NCBI GenBank assembly: GCA_037013495.1
Contig: CM072807.1
Span: 35,336,802 to 35,400,801 of the forward strand
DNA length: 64,000 nt
Direction: 5' to 3'
Source: Hippophae tibetana
Lineage: Eukaryota > Streptophyta > Magnoliopsida > Rosales > Elaeagnaceae
Shown here: piece after piece, positions 1 to 11,080 of the stretch
How positions within the stretch are numbered: the first letter of the stretch is position 1
How the letters are laid out: each line of letters starts with the position of its first letter
Notes under the pieces: generated by a model
Database searches by the model: none
Told to the model about the DNA's origin: nothing
What the model saw: the letters and a program-made list of their open reading frames with translations, nothing else
Position numbers and translations under genes: made by a program

Positions 1-530
1 GATAGTATGCCCAAGAACATCAAATTAAAGCCCAATTATAATTAAATACTACATAATGAATGAAAAGAGAGCTAAGGTGTGGAAAAATTCCAATTAGCTA
101 CCCCTACTTAAGCCTTACATTACAAGCATGCAAAGCTCTATTGTTCTTTAGTGAAATGCATATTTATATTAGCGGAGAAGGGTATGAAAAATATACCTAT
201 GAAACTTATTCTAATACTTAGTTTATTAGCATGCTCATACAAGTTGATCTCATGAGTGCATTTAATGACATCATGTGGAACATGCACACAAATCAATTCA
301 TCAAAAATCTTACATATCCTTGCATTGATGGAATTTTGATTGATGGAAATGAAATATTGATTTCTGGATATGTGAACCTCCTTGTCATGAAATTGTACAA
401 ACTCTTAGAGGGAATTTCATCTTAACATGCATGTATTAATAGATATGTGTTTATGAACATACTGCCTATATCATTATAGCTAGCTAGGCTTGGCTTGGCT
501 TGAGGACAAGCAAAGAGTTAAGTTTGAGAG
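1..530 (+). mobile_element. 3' internal remnant of a Ty3/gypsy-type element, ending in a polypurine tract
   Basis: No coding frame of note. Near the right end the sequence reads GAGGACAAGCAAAGAGTTAA followed by a purine run (AAGTTTGAGAG) directly before a TGTGATAT start. A 'gaggacaagca...agtttg-purine' phrase just upstream of a TG start is typical of the 3' end of Athila/Tat-like gypsy elements, where it serves as the plus-strand primer. I read this as the end of an element whose body lies left of the window. Confidence 0.5.
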
Positions 531-1870
531 TGTGATATCTCTATGAAAGTAAGGTTATTTAACTATTTTTGAACCACTTATTTGTCTTATTATATGCTAA
601 TATATCATGAAAAAACTTAATTTTCATTTAATTATATTAATGTAAGTGGAACGATGGCAAATGGGGTGAAAAGAAGTCAAAACTGCAAAAAAATATCAGC
701 ACCATGTCATGAAAGCATTTTTTTTTAGCAGTGGCACACAGTGAGAAAAAATACGCAATGAGAACTGTGCTATGGCATGATCTTTTAGGCTCTACGGTGT
801 GCAATTTTGGCCCAAAAATCATAGAAGGCTATGTTGTAGTGCACAAGATCATGTGCTGCTGCACGCATAGAAATTTGGCATAATCTATCTACTAATGCTT
901 ATCTCCTATTTTTAAGCTCAATCCATGATACATATTAGGTCATTTTTCATGTTTAATTAACCCTAATGGGTACAAATTAAACCCACATTTAAGGAAATCA
1001 AAAACCAAGAAGTTGCCATGAAGAGAGAAAAGAGAGAAAAAGTTCAAGATAAGATTAAAGAAGACACAATTTTGTAAAGATTCAAGAGATTATTAGTGCT
1101 ACAAATCAAGAGATTGAGTGTATCTCTTCTTCTTTTCTATTCTTTATGAGCTTTTATGTCTTTCTTCAGGAAATATCTAAGATGTATGAACTTAATTATG
1201 TCTACCTATTTTATTAATCAAGTGATCTTATGAATCCAATTTTCTACAGGTGTTAATTTAATATTTTACCCTAATTATGATTTCAATTCAATTATATTAT
1301 TTAATCTAATTTTTATGCTATTAACTTTTTGGCCAATAATGAATCTATAGAGGAAACTAAATAGATTAAAAAGAATTATTGAATTGTTTGTCTTGATTAA
1401 ATAACATGTATAGTTTCTAGACAGAGATATATGATTCTTATGTATGTGATCTATAATTTATAAACTTGTTGAGTAGTATGCAATCAAATTGGCATGAGAG
1501 TGTGATTAGGTAGACTACTATATGGTGTGTAGTTTACTTGAGAGAGGAATGCAAGCTACCTTAGATTCAATTGATCATATACTTAGTTGGTAATTATTAT
1601 AAGGGGAAATTTAGTGATTCATTCACTTAGGAAAGTGGAGGGATTAAGATTCTTGTGTCGTTTTCCCATATGTCTTCGTAGTTGTTAAGTTTAACAATTT
1701 AAAATTAGTTGTCATTTATTTTTTCAATTTTTATAATTTGCTATTGTTCAAATAGTATTATTAATAATTTTATTGGTACACTGATATAAGTTACAAAACT
1801 CCATGTGGGATCGATATTCATAATTAGGTATGTTATATTACTCATATGACCCGTATACTTGTGGCTGGCA
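531..1870 (+). mobile_element. LTR of a Ty3/gypsy-type element (3' LTR or solo), TG...CA
   Basis: Starts TGTGATATCTC right after a polypurine tract and ends near CTTGTGGCTGGCA. Close to the end it has 'GTGGGATCGATA ... GACCCGTATACTTGTGG', a phrase common at the 3' ends of plant gypsy LTRs. It is about 1.34 kb. No primer-binding site follows: the next bases belong to a gag fragment in the opposite orientation, so this LTR interrupts, or has recombined with, the element at 1871-5294. The right border is accurate to about 5 bp; I saw no clear target duplication. Confidence 0.5.
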
Positions 1871-3060
1871 TGTTAAGTTGCCCAACTTTAACTTCAACCC
1901 TTTTCACTAAAGCCTCTATGGTTTTCAACCTTTGATTATTCAGCAACTGGTTGTCTCTATTAATTTGAATAAAGGCATTCATATTATATTCTAAAGTTGG
2001 CTTATTGGCTTGACATAGTGGGTAAGGTTGGTTTTCATATGGCCTTTGTGTTTGGTTTTGGACATTTGCTTGGTAATTAATTGGATTCCAAGTAAGATTA
2101 GGGTGATTGTAGTTGTTGGAATGGTACCTTTACATATAATTGGTTTCTTACATGCTATCCACACTATAGTCACCTACATTTGAACAACTAAAAGCATTAT
2201 TTCGAATTGAACCACAAGATCCATATACCTCTTGATTTTCCATTTGATGGATAGTGAAAAATTGCACTTCATTAGTTAATTCTACACGTTGCAAAGCCAT
2301 TTTTTTCTTGAGCCAACTTCATTGGCTTCTACTCTTTTTCCTCTAGCACACTTATGTGTAGAATTAGTACTCAATATCTCGCAAACCTCACAAGTTTATT
2401 TTTCCATATTTTCTCCTATACCTTTTCCTATAACATTATCAACAATGTATTAGCACTATTGTGTCAGTCCATCGTAAAAGAATCGGTTCTATAATTGCAG
2501 TGGATAGCTATAGTATAGGTATTGAATAAAAAAAATGAGCCTAGATTTTTCCTATGGTTTATGGAAGGGCTCTCCATCCATTTGGAAGAATGTTGCTATT
2601 TTTGCCCTCAACTTAGTAGTTTTCTTATAGGAATTATACCTACCTATAAATTTATTATAGATTGTATTCCAAGTAGTTAATAAACCCACTTGTAGAGTCA
2701 TGAACCAAGACATAACTCTAACTTTGAGGGAGTAAAGAAAATACCTCATCTTAAGCTAGTCTTCATCAAGTCTCTACAATGGAATTTTTTACACAGTATC
2801 ATAAATTTCTCTAATAAAAATTAAAGGGTCTTCATCAGGGATACTATGAAATGAAGGTAATAAGGAGTAATGAATATTTTTCAATTCATAATTCTTTGCA
2901 GTCTCTACTAGTTGTAGGCAAGATCTAGCATTGCCAATGATGGGCAATGCATACTCCATCATTTTTTGTTTATACTCAGCATGACCTATGTCTACTTACA
3001 CTTAGGTTTGTTCCTCCTCCTCTCGAAGAATGTCCATCTTTTTTTGAAAGTTTTTTAAAC
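1871..3060 (-). pseudogene. gag pseudogene of an Athila/Tat-like gypsy element
   Basis: On the minus strand the translation, with stops and frameshifts, contains YELKNIHYSLLPSFHSIPDE, then a stretch with SWFMTLQVGLLTTWNTIYN and KFIGRY, then a C-terminal part rich in Asn, Gln and Tyr (around 2000-2250). This is the order in plant gypsy gag: the 'ELKP..LLPSF.G...EDP' capsid block, the 'W..SL...SI.TW' block, then a repetitive Asn/Gln-rich region. The leader and primer-site remnant (3061-3574) and the LTR at 3575-5294 lie upstream on the same strand, so these form one minus-strand element. It is cut at about 1870 by the LTR to its left. A second copy of this gag is at 32809-33900 on the + strand. 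Confidence 0.7.
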
Positions 3061-3574
3061 CTGTAGGTGTTAACAATAAAAAAGTACAAGATCTGTTCTT
3101 AAAGATCTATTCATTTTTTGTACATTAATAATATAAAACATAAATCAAAGTGGTAGAGAATTTAATACTAATTTTTAAGTATTATCATAATTATAAAAAA
3201 AAAGACAACTAAACACTATACACTAGTTAATAAAACAAAATAAATTATATCAAAAATAAGTCAGTACATAGGAATAGTATATACAAATTAATTAAAATAA
3301 ATAAATAATAAAATTTAAAATTAAAGAAAAATAATTATATGTATAAAAGGAAAGAAAGTTAAATTAAGAATAAAATTAAAGGAAATTAATTTTTTTTATT
3401 TTTAACTATAAAATATTTAAAAAAAATCCCAATATTTACAACATGAAAGTTTTTTAAGATTTTGATAATATAAATTTAAAAATGTTATTCCTCCTCAACA
3501 ATGATGTCAAAAATTTGATAATGCTTAATTATCGATTTTTTAAGATAATACCCCCAACAACGGTGCTAAAAACA
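3061..3574 (-). other. Leader and degenerate tRNA-Asp-type primer-binding site of the minus-strand gypsy element
   Basis: AT-rich and non-coding. On the minus strand, positions 3568-3551 read TAGCACCGTTGTTGGGGG, immediately after the LTR end. The expected plant tRNA-Asp primer site is TGGCGCCGTTGCCGGGG, so this is a decayed primer-binding site with mostly C-to-T and G-to-A changes. It shows that the neighbouring LTR (3575-5294) is a 5' LTR. Confidence 0.6.
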
Positions 3575-5294
3575 TGATGCACAAAAACTTAATACATAAA
3601 TTTTATATATTTTAAAATAGATCTCAAGTACATAAATCACTTTGTAAGAAATGATAATTATACTTCCATTGTCAGTCTAAAGAGGAATCACATGGTTTTT
3701 AAATAATTCAAGAATTTCTTAAATATTAAAATTAAACCTAAAACATTATGTCACAAAGTTTGCATTTTAAAAGATATAATATAATGAAATAAAAGTAAAG
3801 ATAAATTCAACAAACAATAGGTAAATAAATATTTACATTTTGTGGAGAATTTATAGAATAGATTGGTTAGTTAATCATGTTTGCTTAATATTAATTAGGT
3901 TATTAAATATATGAATTAATATTATTGATTCTTTCTTTTTAGTGAGAAGATATTCTAAGGTAGGGATCGTATCCTTTAATAATAATAACAGCCCAATTAA
4001 TATTCTAAGGTCCGGATCACCAATTGATTAATTATTACATTATGATTTATTTCTAAGAAATTAACAAACCATCTAAGTACTGCTTAAGTCGAGCATGTAA
4101 TTAGACTTTCATTCAAAGTATCAAAGTTAGATTTATGATTTAAGTATCTACAAACTAACTTTCAAATTTTAAAACTATTATTAAAAATATGTCATCAATA
4201 TATTTTTAAATAGTGATTCTTGTACAAATCTTTGAAATAGAGTTTTTACTCTAATTATGCAATTGACATAAATTAAAGATTTAAGAACACTACTCTAAAT
4301 CAAATTCAGATAATTACATCTTAAATCTAACTCTCTTGTTTAAAATAAAAATAATAATTTGTCAATATATTTTTTTTACAAAACCCTTTTAAATCTTGAT
4401 GAAAAAATAAAACTTAATTTATTTTATAAAAATATTTTACCTACTTTAATATTTCACAAGTATGATAACATTACTAATATCCCATAGTATTTTTGATCAA
4501 ACATGCTTAATTTAATAAATGATTTGTAAATTAAACATAGTATGTAAAACAACCATAAAGTTAATCTAAAAATAATACATTTACATTATACATCAAGTGT
4601 ATCCTTGTAAAACTTCAATATCCTTTCCATTTCTGAAAACTTTCTAGACAAAATTTCCAACACTGTTTATTGAATCAAAAGGAAAACTACTACATAAACT
4701 ATGTTCAACTCTATAATTGAGAGAATAACTTTAAAACTAAAAAAATAAAATAAAATAGAGAGAAACTAAGAAAACTCAACTAGAAAAGAGCTTATGGATT
4801 ATTAAAATTGTTGTTTAAGGATCCATTTTAAAAGTGAGAAAAATGAAAGAAAAGTTGATCATATAGTTGGGGCTGCAGCACACATCTATTCCACACAGTG
4901 GCATGAGAAAGCTTGTACACACTTGTAATGTTTGATTCACTACTCACACACTATAGTACACAAAAATACCACACCGTACGTAGCCTGTATTCCTCTAAAC
5001 TTCTAGAAGCCCCTTTTGATTTACACCTTCTAAATTGTTTTGGAACATATTTAAAGCTTACATATGTTTATCTTTTATGCTTCAGTGTTTCAATGGAGTG
5101 CTTTCAGATACTATTATTCAATTGTTGATCAACTTAATTATTTTAAAGATAAAAACCCTAAAAAATAACAAAACATACTTGTGATTTCAAAAAAATAATT
5201 GCTAAAAATATGACAAAAGAATACAAATACAAATATATTTTAACATTTAAAGTGCATAAATTACATTATATTTAGTACTTTTAATAACTCATCA
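3575..5294 (-). mobile_element. 5' LTR of an Athila/Tat-like element (TGATGA...TCATCA family)
   Basis: On the minus strand it starts TGATGAGTTATTAAAAGTAC at 5294 and ends ...GCATCA at 3575, followed by a primer-site remnant. It aligns along its length with the LTRs at 9144, 14681, 20165 and 34809, sharing for example the 'gtcatcaatatatttt' and 'gattctttctttttagtg' blocks. It is about 1.72 kb. It is the most decayed of the full-length copies of this family: the TATA region is no longer recognisable and the GC-rich U3 block seen in other copies has eroded. Confidence 0.7.
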
Positions 5295-6064
5295 ATCTTG
5301 CCTCAGTGTTGCTCTTTGTCTGTTTTATATAATTTTATGTGTTGCTTCTTATTGTGTTTGCTCTAATCTTCTCAACTATGTTGCATGAGTGTTAGGTTTA
5401 TTGCATTTTTCTTTTACTTTTCTCCTCTATATATGGGTGTGATATGTTCCGTACTATGTATGTCCTTAACTTTGATTTTCCATGTCAAAAGGTAGATAAG
5501 TGTGTACAACTTGTGTTTCTTTATGCATTGTGTTCGTTTACTGTAAGGTTTGTTGCATAGGATAGTGAATGTAGTTTGCATTACATATGAGTTTCTTGAT
5601 ATGCATACACTTAGAGGGTGTTGCATGTGTTCAAGAGGAGTCTGCATTTGTGTTACATGTAGATTGTGTATATTTATCTACTATATTTTTGACTTTTCTT
5701 AGCCTATTGGTATGTACCTGTGTAGGGAAATGTGATAGTATCTAGATAGAGTGCACATTATTTCTACATGATATATTCATTGGGTATGTGTTTGTATTAT
5801 GTGAGAAGGTTACAAGTATAGGTTGAGACCTTCATGTTTTAGACTGGAAGACTACTATAGTGTAGATGATTTGATCCTAAAGATGGATGGAAAGCATACG
5901 ATGGATGCACTTGGTTTATGTGTGTTTTTCATGTGTTTGGGTACGTTGATGTTTTGTTCATGGGAACTAACATCCTTAGTTCATCTTCATGATTATCTCA
6001 TGTTTAATGTGTATCTGTACTTAGTTATGCAGTCTCTTATCATGATAATCCAAAGGGGGAGAAT
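5295..6064 (+). mobile_element. 3' internal region of a Sirevirus-like copia element with polypurine tract
   Basis: Ends with CCAAAGGGGGAGAA directly before a TGTAAG LTR start, a classical polypurine tract of Sirevirus-type copia elements. The sequence is repeatedly similar to the minus-strand region 25262-26600 (for example 'gatgtgtacctgtgtgggg' there and 'tatgtacctgtgtaggg' here), so both are the same family's post-pol region. A short open frame at 5823-6068 runs into the polypurine tract; I do not recognise its product. The left end is cut by the LTR at 3575-5294. Confidence 0.6.
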
Positions 6065-7837
6065 GTAAGTCATGTAATCCTTTGAGTATTTGTTGGCATT
6101 CCTAGGTGTAAAACATATAGTCTATTTATTTTAATTAGTGTATTTTTCTTCCTTTGTGTAAGGTTGGTTATGGATGATTGACAGTCCACAAATGCACATA
6201 GTTAGGTGCACTTTATATGCAAACATGTTTACATATACCACGAGGTTGGTTTTCATAGTGTGTATACTTGGTGGAGTGTTATAGTTTTTATCAAGCTCGC
6301 CTGCCAATGCTATCATTGTTATGTTGCATGTGCGGTTATTTATAGAAATAACTTGATAATTTTTTGAATTGAAAAATGGACTTTTGGTGTTCCATGACAA
6401 GGTCCTTATCTGTCCCCCGTGGACCACTTCATTGGGTAGTCAACGAAGCCACGACGAGACCCTCAGTGAGGTACCCCATGAGCTTAAGTTTGGGCTATAA
6501 ATACCCCTCTCTCTTTGTATTTTAAAATAAGAAAAATTGTAGTAGAGCTCTGTCAAATTGACATCTCTTTTTTTCTAAATTTGGATCACTATTAACTATA
6601 GTATTTGTTCGATACTACTGATTCATAATTGTATGAGAAACATTGTGACCTTAATTGGTAAGTACTCGAGATGGTGTTTTCTAGTTGATTTTAAGTGAGT
6701 ATCTTCCATATCACAAATCATCTTGAGTGAAGTTTGATGATTGTTATACATTTCAATGAGAGTAAAATAGCATTCTTAGATTGTGATTGGCTAAAACTAT
6801 TTTATTGGTGAGATTTGGAGAATATTGTGCATTTGGGATTGTTGAGTTTTCCTAAAATAGTGATTGCAAATGTTCATCATTGAATGGTTTTCCACATTGG
6901 TTTTATACATTCTAGTTCACAAAAATGATTGTTGGGGGCTGATTACACTACTATTTGAAGTGTTAGATCTAGAGGAAAGTCGAATCCATCTATCAAATAA
7001 AGTTATTATGGAGGCAACAAGAAAAGGTAGCAATTCATAGTTAGTACACTATGGTCCCAATTGATAAAGGTAATTGGGTTTATACTTTTCTATTGAGTGT
7101 ATCTATTTATTCTATTTTAATGGATTGTTTAATGGTGAATGGTTACCATATGCAACCCGAGAATGCTACTACATAGATAGGGGTTCTATATGGGTTTACC
7201 TTATTACATGATTGTGTTTGTATGATCAATTATTGTGTTAGTATAATATGAATTTCGATTCAGATTAGAAATCTTATTTGTTTTTTATTGTGGCATGTTG
7301 TCTTTCCTTTCCATGTAACTTGGTAATAGCTTTATAATTATTACTTCTTCTTTTTATGCATGTGAGTTTGGTATAAGTTATGAGGAATTAGTATCTCTTT
7401 ACTATGGTTGTATACCAAGTGTCGAACTCTTTTAACTGATTTGCTTTTTTATGATTGATTGCATGCTATAAGAGTATGATCATCACTTATCAAATATGTT
7501 CCCACATATGTGGTCTTGAACTAATTGGAAATCTTTTATAGTGTTTCCTATATGTATGCCTATTTGAGATGATGTGTGTTGTTTTCCATGCTTATTATTG
7601 ATGCTAGTCTAGACAGAAGCCTGTAAGGCATACCATCACTAGTGTGTTTACCATAGATTATTATTTTGTATTTGCTTGTTGTCTTAGTTATGTGTTGAAT
7701 TAAATATGTTATTTTGTAGTTTCATTGTGATACTTTTTAATTCACATTATAAGGTCTACTATGTTGAGCTAGATTAGACCTTACAAAAAGATTCTATGGA
7801 TTGGCATTTCCACCCCTCATCTGGATCAAAGTTGCCA
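6065..7837 (+). mobile_element. Sirevirus-like copia LTR
   Basis: Begins TGTAAGTCATG after a polypurine tract. It contains a TATA box (TATAAATA, 6496-6503) followed by a pyrimidine-rich stretch, as expected for U3/R. Toward its end it has 'ggcatttccacccctc', the position where Sirevirus LTRs typically carry 'ttcacccccc(c)tct'. A TTTGGATTGAAA just after about 7837 could be a decayed initiator-Met primer site. Relatives are the minus-strand fragment 24013-25261 and the end fragment 31320-31660. CTTACA at 7780-7785 is an alternative end that would give a perfect TGTAAG/CTTACA inverted terminus. Both flanks look like internal sequence, so this may be a recombined LTR. Confidence 0.6.
6496..6503 (+). 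promoter_or_regulatory. TATA box of the Sirevirus-like LTR
   Basis: TATAAATA in the context GGGCTATAAATACCCCTCTC, 430 bp into the LTR, followed by a pyrimidine-rich start region. This is the usual U3/R arrangement of a plant LTR promoter. Confidence 0.55.
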
Positions 7838-7863
7838 ATTTGGATTGAAATAACAATTGACCT

Positions 7864-9143
7864 CTATGAAATTGTTCCTACATGTGGAACTCTCAGGTGA
7901 TATCCACTTTCAAGATCAATATTGGTAAAAATACACAAATCAAGCAATTCATCAACCATATCATCCAACCTAGTAAAGAGATGTTTAAAATTTACAATAA
8001 TGTTGTTAATTAGACCAAAAGTCAACAAATATTCTACTAGATCAATACTTCTTAGGCACAAGTAACACTTGTACCATATATGGACTCATACACCCCTTCA
8101 CATGTCCTTCGGCCAGTTACTCCTTAACTTTTCTTTGCTTTTATTTTGTCTCCACAAGATTGATTCTATGGGCTGGCCTACTTGGAATGGATTCCTTGAA
8201 TATGAAATCAATATGATGCTCAATTTCTCTTATCAATGGAAAACTATTAAGAACACTTTTGGGAAACACATCATCATTCCTGCAAAAAAGAAATAGTAAC
8301 ACTAGGAAAATAATCATCAAGTTCATTAGTAAAACAAGCCTCTTTGTACACAGGTACAATCGTAGGCCAGCTGGAATAAAAAGCATGCTTGAAATCACTT
8401 GCCTTAGTCATAAATCTCACTTGTTTCTTTTTCTCTCATTAGTAATTTTTTTCAATCTCTCGATTATTTCTTCTACTTTTTCCACTTGTTTTTCAGTCTC
8501 ATTCCTACTCTTTTCTTTTCCTTTTTTTAGCTCTTAGTATCTCCCCCTACTTAACTTCATTTGATCTTCATACTTATTTTTTAGGGATACGAGTACAAGT
8601 GTAATGAATTTATTTCCTTTTGTGAAGGTATACCGATTTTTGAACCCACCACATATTACCCTCCTATCAAACTACCATGACCTTCCTAATAAAATATGAA
8701 TAAGTACTTCATCTTCATACTTTTCAATTGCCAATGACACCAAAACTTGTTTGTTTACCTTCACTTCTCCACCATTATTCAACCATTACAATTTATTCCA
8801 CCATGGTAGTGTTGGCTACATTAGAACAACTCCCCCATCGATGATCACGACACACACCTTGTTTTTAACATGGCATCTATTATGGAAAATATTCTCCCTT
8901 TGTTTATTTGTTTCTTCTTCATTGACTTGTACACTCAAAGCATGCCTAGTTACAATTATCTCATCCCTAGCAACATATGTTCGATTATCATCCCCAACAA
9001 CATATACTTCATTATCATCACTAACATCCTTAAGTGATAGTATTGATCATCTTCATTTTTATTTTTAGTCTCCACCTTTGCATCCACACAATCATCATGA
9101 TCCTCTTATTCGAACATTGTGAAGCTATATGCCCTCTACTAAG
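7864..9143 (-). pseudogene. Chromovirus (Del/Tekay-type) gag end, protease linker and N-terminal RT, decayed
   Basis: Reading the minus strand from 9143 downward: a zinc-knuckle second half (RGHIASQCSNKR), a protease-like stretch, then DDVFPKSVLNSFPLIREIEH and a following IDFIFKESIPSRPAHR, matching the 'vfPeevP.GLPPiRGIEHqIDfvpGa.lPNrPAYR' linker of plant chromoviruses. After that come VLLVPKK and the RT segment LDDMVDELLDLCIFTNIDLE-SGYH (about 8061-7870), matching 'LDDMLDEL.G..iFSKIDLkSGYHQIR'. Several stops and frameshifts interrupt it. RT ends abruptly near 7864, where Sirevirus-like sequence begins, so the rest of pol is missing. It continues, beyond the solo LTR at 9144-11080, into gag at 11081-12060. 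Confidence 0.8.
9139..9143. repeat. Target-site duplication CTAAG (left copy) of the solo LTR
   Basis: CTAAG directly precedes TGATGG at 9144; the same five bases follow the other LTR end at 11081-11085. Five bp is the usual Ty3/gypsy duplication length. Confidence 0.85.
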
Positions 9144-10436
9144 TGATGGACGAAAACCGGCATCGCCAATTCTTTCCAATACTTTGGTTTTAATATTTAT
9201 AAAACTCTCGCAAGTGCACGAATCATTTCGTAGAAAATGATAAGTATACTCCCAAGGTCGATCTAAGGAAGGAATGTGTGTGGTTTTTAATTTATTATTC
9301 AAACTTTTAAAAACGAAATTAAATCCTAAACATCCTGTCATGATATTTTGGGGTTTTGTGTTTTTAATCTACTTACATAAAAATAAACATAGATTCAATA
9401 AACATTTATGCAAATTTTATCATTTATAATGGCGGAGTATTTATGGATATAATAACTAAGTTAATTATGCTTGCTCATATTATCTAGGTTATTAAAGATA
9501 TGAATTGATATTTATTGATTCTCCCTTTTTTGTATGAATACCACCTTTGGTGGGGTTAGATATTCTTTGTTAACTAAACAAATCAATTAACACCTATGGG
9601 TGGGGTTGATAACTAATATGCTTAATTAAATTAATTCCTTTTTCTAAGAGATTGAAAATGAACCATTTAAATGTCACCTTTGGTGGGGTTAGACAGTTTA
9701 AACTTTATTCAAGGTGTCCAAATTAAACCTAAGAATTTAGTTATCCGAGTACTAACTTTCAAGTTTTAAAACCACTACCGAAAACATGTCGTCAATACAT
9801 TTTCAGATAATAATTCTTATAAAAACTTTTGAAATAGAGCTTCACTCTAACTACCGGGCGATTGTACCATAAAATAAAAGAGCACTACTCTAAATCAGAC
9901 CGGATAACTAAACCTTAAAATCTAATTTTCAGGTTTAAGTTTGTAATGAAAAATAATATATTTCTCTCTAACATTCTTAATATAAAATCTTGAATAAAAA
10001 CAAAATCAATTCATTTTAGAGATTTTTACCTATTTAATATTTCGCAAGCATAACAACGTTATTATTACATCATGTTTATTAACAGCCATCACAGTTAAAT
10101 TTAATCACAGACAAATTAAATATAACATGTAAGAATAAAGCATAAAAATAACTGTAAAGAAAATAAAATCCTTACAGAACTTCGACGCTATTCCCGTTGC
10201 TGGAAAAACTCCAAGTGGAATTTGCACTCCCATTTATTGAATCAAAAAGCTAAAAAATTACATAAACATAACTAGTTCTTCCCAAAAAGGGAAGAATTCT
10301 AAAACTAAGAGAAATTAACTAAGAAAAGCTAAAAACTAAGAAAAACTAAAAATAAGAAAAGAGAGAAAGAAAGAAAGAGAGAAAAGAATGTATTTGGAGG
10401 CGTTGAAGGTGTGTTTTGAAGTGAAGGGAAGGGGGG

Positions 10437-10444
10437 TATTTATA
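10437..10444 (-). promoter_or_regulatory. TATA box of the solo LTR
   Basis: Reverse complement reads CACCTATAAATACCC. It lies about 640 bp from the LTR start, and a pyrimidine/CT-rich stretch (10340-10400 read on the minus strand) follows, consistent with the U3/R border. Confidence 0.6.
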
Positions 10445-10512
10445 GGTGAGGATGGAGAGAAAAAATGAGTAAAACAATGTTAAAAAAATGTAAAAACGCG
10501 TAATGGAAATGC

Positions 10513-10543
10513 TGAGGTCATTAATGACGTCAGCATGACGTCA
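10513..10543 (-). promoter_or_regulatory. Cluster of TGACGTCA-type bZIP sites in the solo LTR U3
   Basis: Two perfect palindromes TGACGTCA at 10525-10532 and 10536-10543 and a one-mismatch copy (TGAGGTCA) at 10513-10520, spaced 12 and 11 bp start to start. They sit 70-105 bp upstream of the TATA box in the LTR's own direction. TGACG pairs about 12 bp apart resemble as-1/ocs-type elements bound by TGA-class bZIP factors. The other LTR copies in the window do not keep this cluster. Confidence 0.55.
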
Positions 10544-11080
10544 TGGGGGCAACTGCACGTGAAAAATGGGGGGAAAAGGCGTCGGCGCGCGCGGAAGGGG
10601 TGCTGGGCACGCAGCGCGCGCGCGGGGGGGCTGTCGCTGCGTGCAGCTCGGCGCGCGTGAACAGTATCCGCGCGCTGAGGCGCACGCGGATTGGAAGCCT
10701 GGCGTGCTGGGGCGCGTGCGGATTGGGGCGCTGGGGCGCGCGGGCGTGGGCGCTGGCGCGCGCGGCTGGGCAGTTGGGCGCAATTTTCTCCTTTTTGACA
10801 TTTTTGACCTTTTTGACCCTTTTTGTCCAATTTTTCCATATTTGTTGACATTTCCCTATTTATTTATTAATATATTTGTGATGTATTGCTTCAAGTATTC
10901 CTTTTTGAGTCTTTAAGTTGCGTTTTTAAGCCAAAATACCTGAAAAACAATAAAAATACCCGTGATTCCGAAAAAGACAAATTTATATAAATATATGATA
11001 AAACATATAAATATATATATATTTAATCAATTAATGTGCATAAAATCATGGTTATTTTAGTGCTTTTTGAGCACTCATCA

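Larger units (their letters stand above)
9144..11080 (-). mobile_element. Solo LTR, TGATGA...TCATCA gypsy family, in a chromovirus gag gene
   Basis: On the minus strand it starts TGATGAGTGCTCAAAAAGCA at 11080 and ends ...GTCCATCA at 9144. It is flanked by CTAAG on both sides, with no primer site after its end and no polypurine tract before its start, so it is a solo LTR left by LTR-LTR recombination, 1937 bp long. It carries a TATA box (minus strand TATAAATA, 10444-10437), a CpG-dense U3 block (about 10545-10780) and bZIP-type sites (10513-10543). Open frames on both strands at 10480-10916 are by-products of the GC-rich block and are not genes. The intact target duplication and CpG content suggest it is the youngest copy in the window. 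Confidence 0.9.

Noticed and set aside
5823..6068. 81-codon frame as a host gene
   Set aside because: Runs into the polypurine tract of a Sirevirus-like element and matches no family I recognise; the homologous minus-strand region at 25.3-26.6 kb does not keep it open.
10480..10916. Overlapping open frames of 86-123 codons on both strands
   Set aside because: They arise from the GC-rich, stop-poor U3 block of the solo LTR; compositions are Arg/Ala/Pro runs on both strands with no family similarity.
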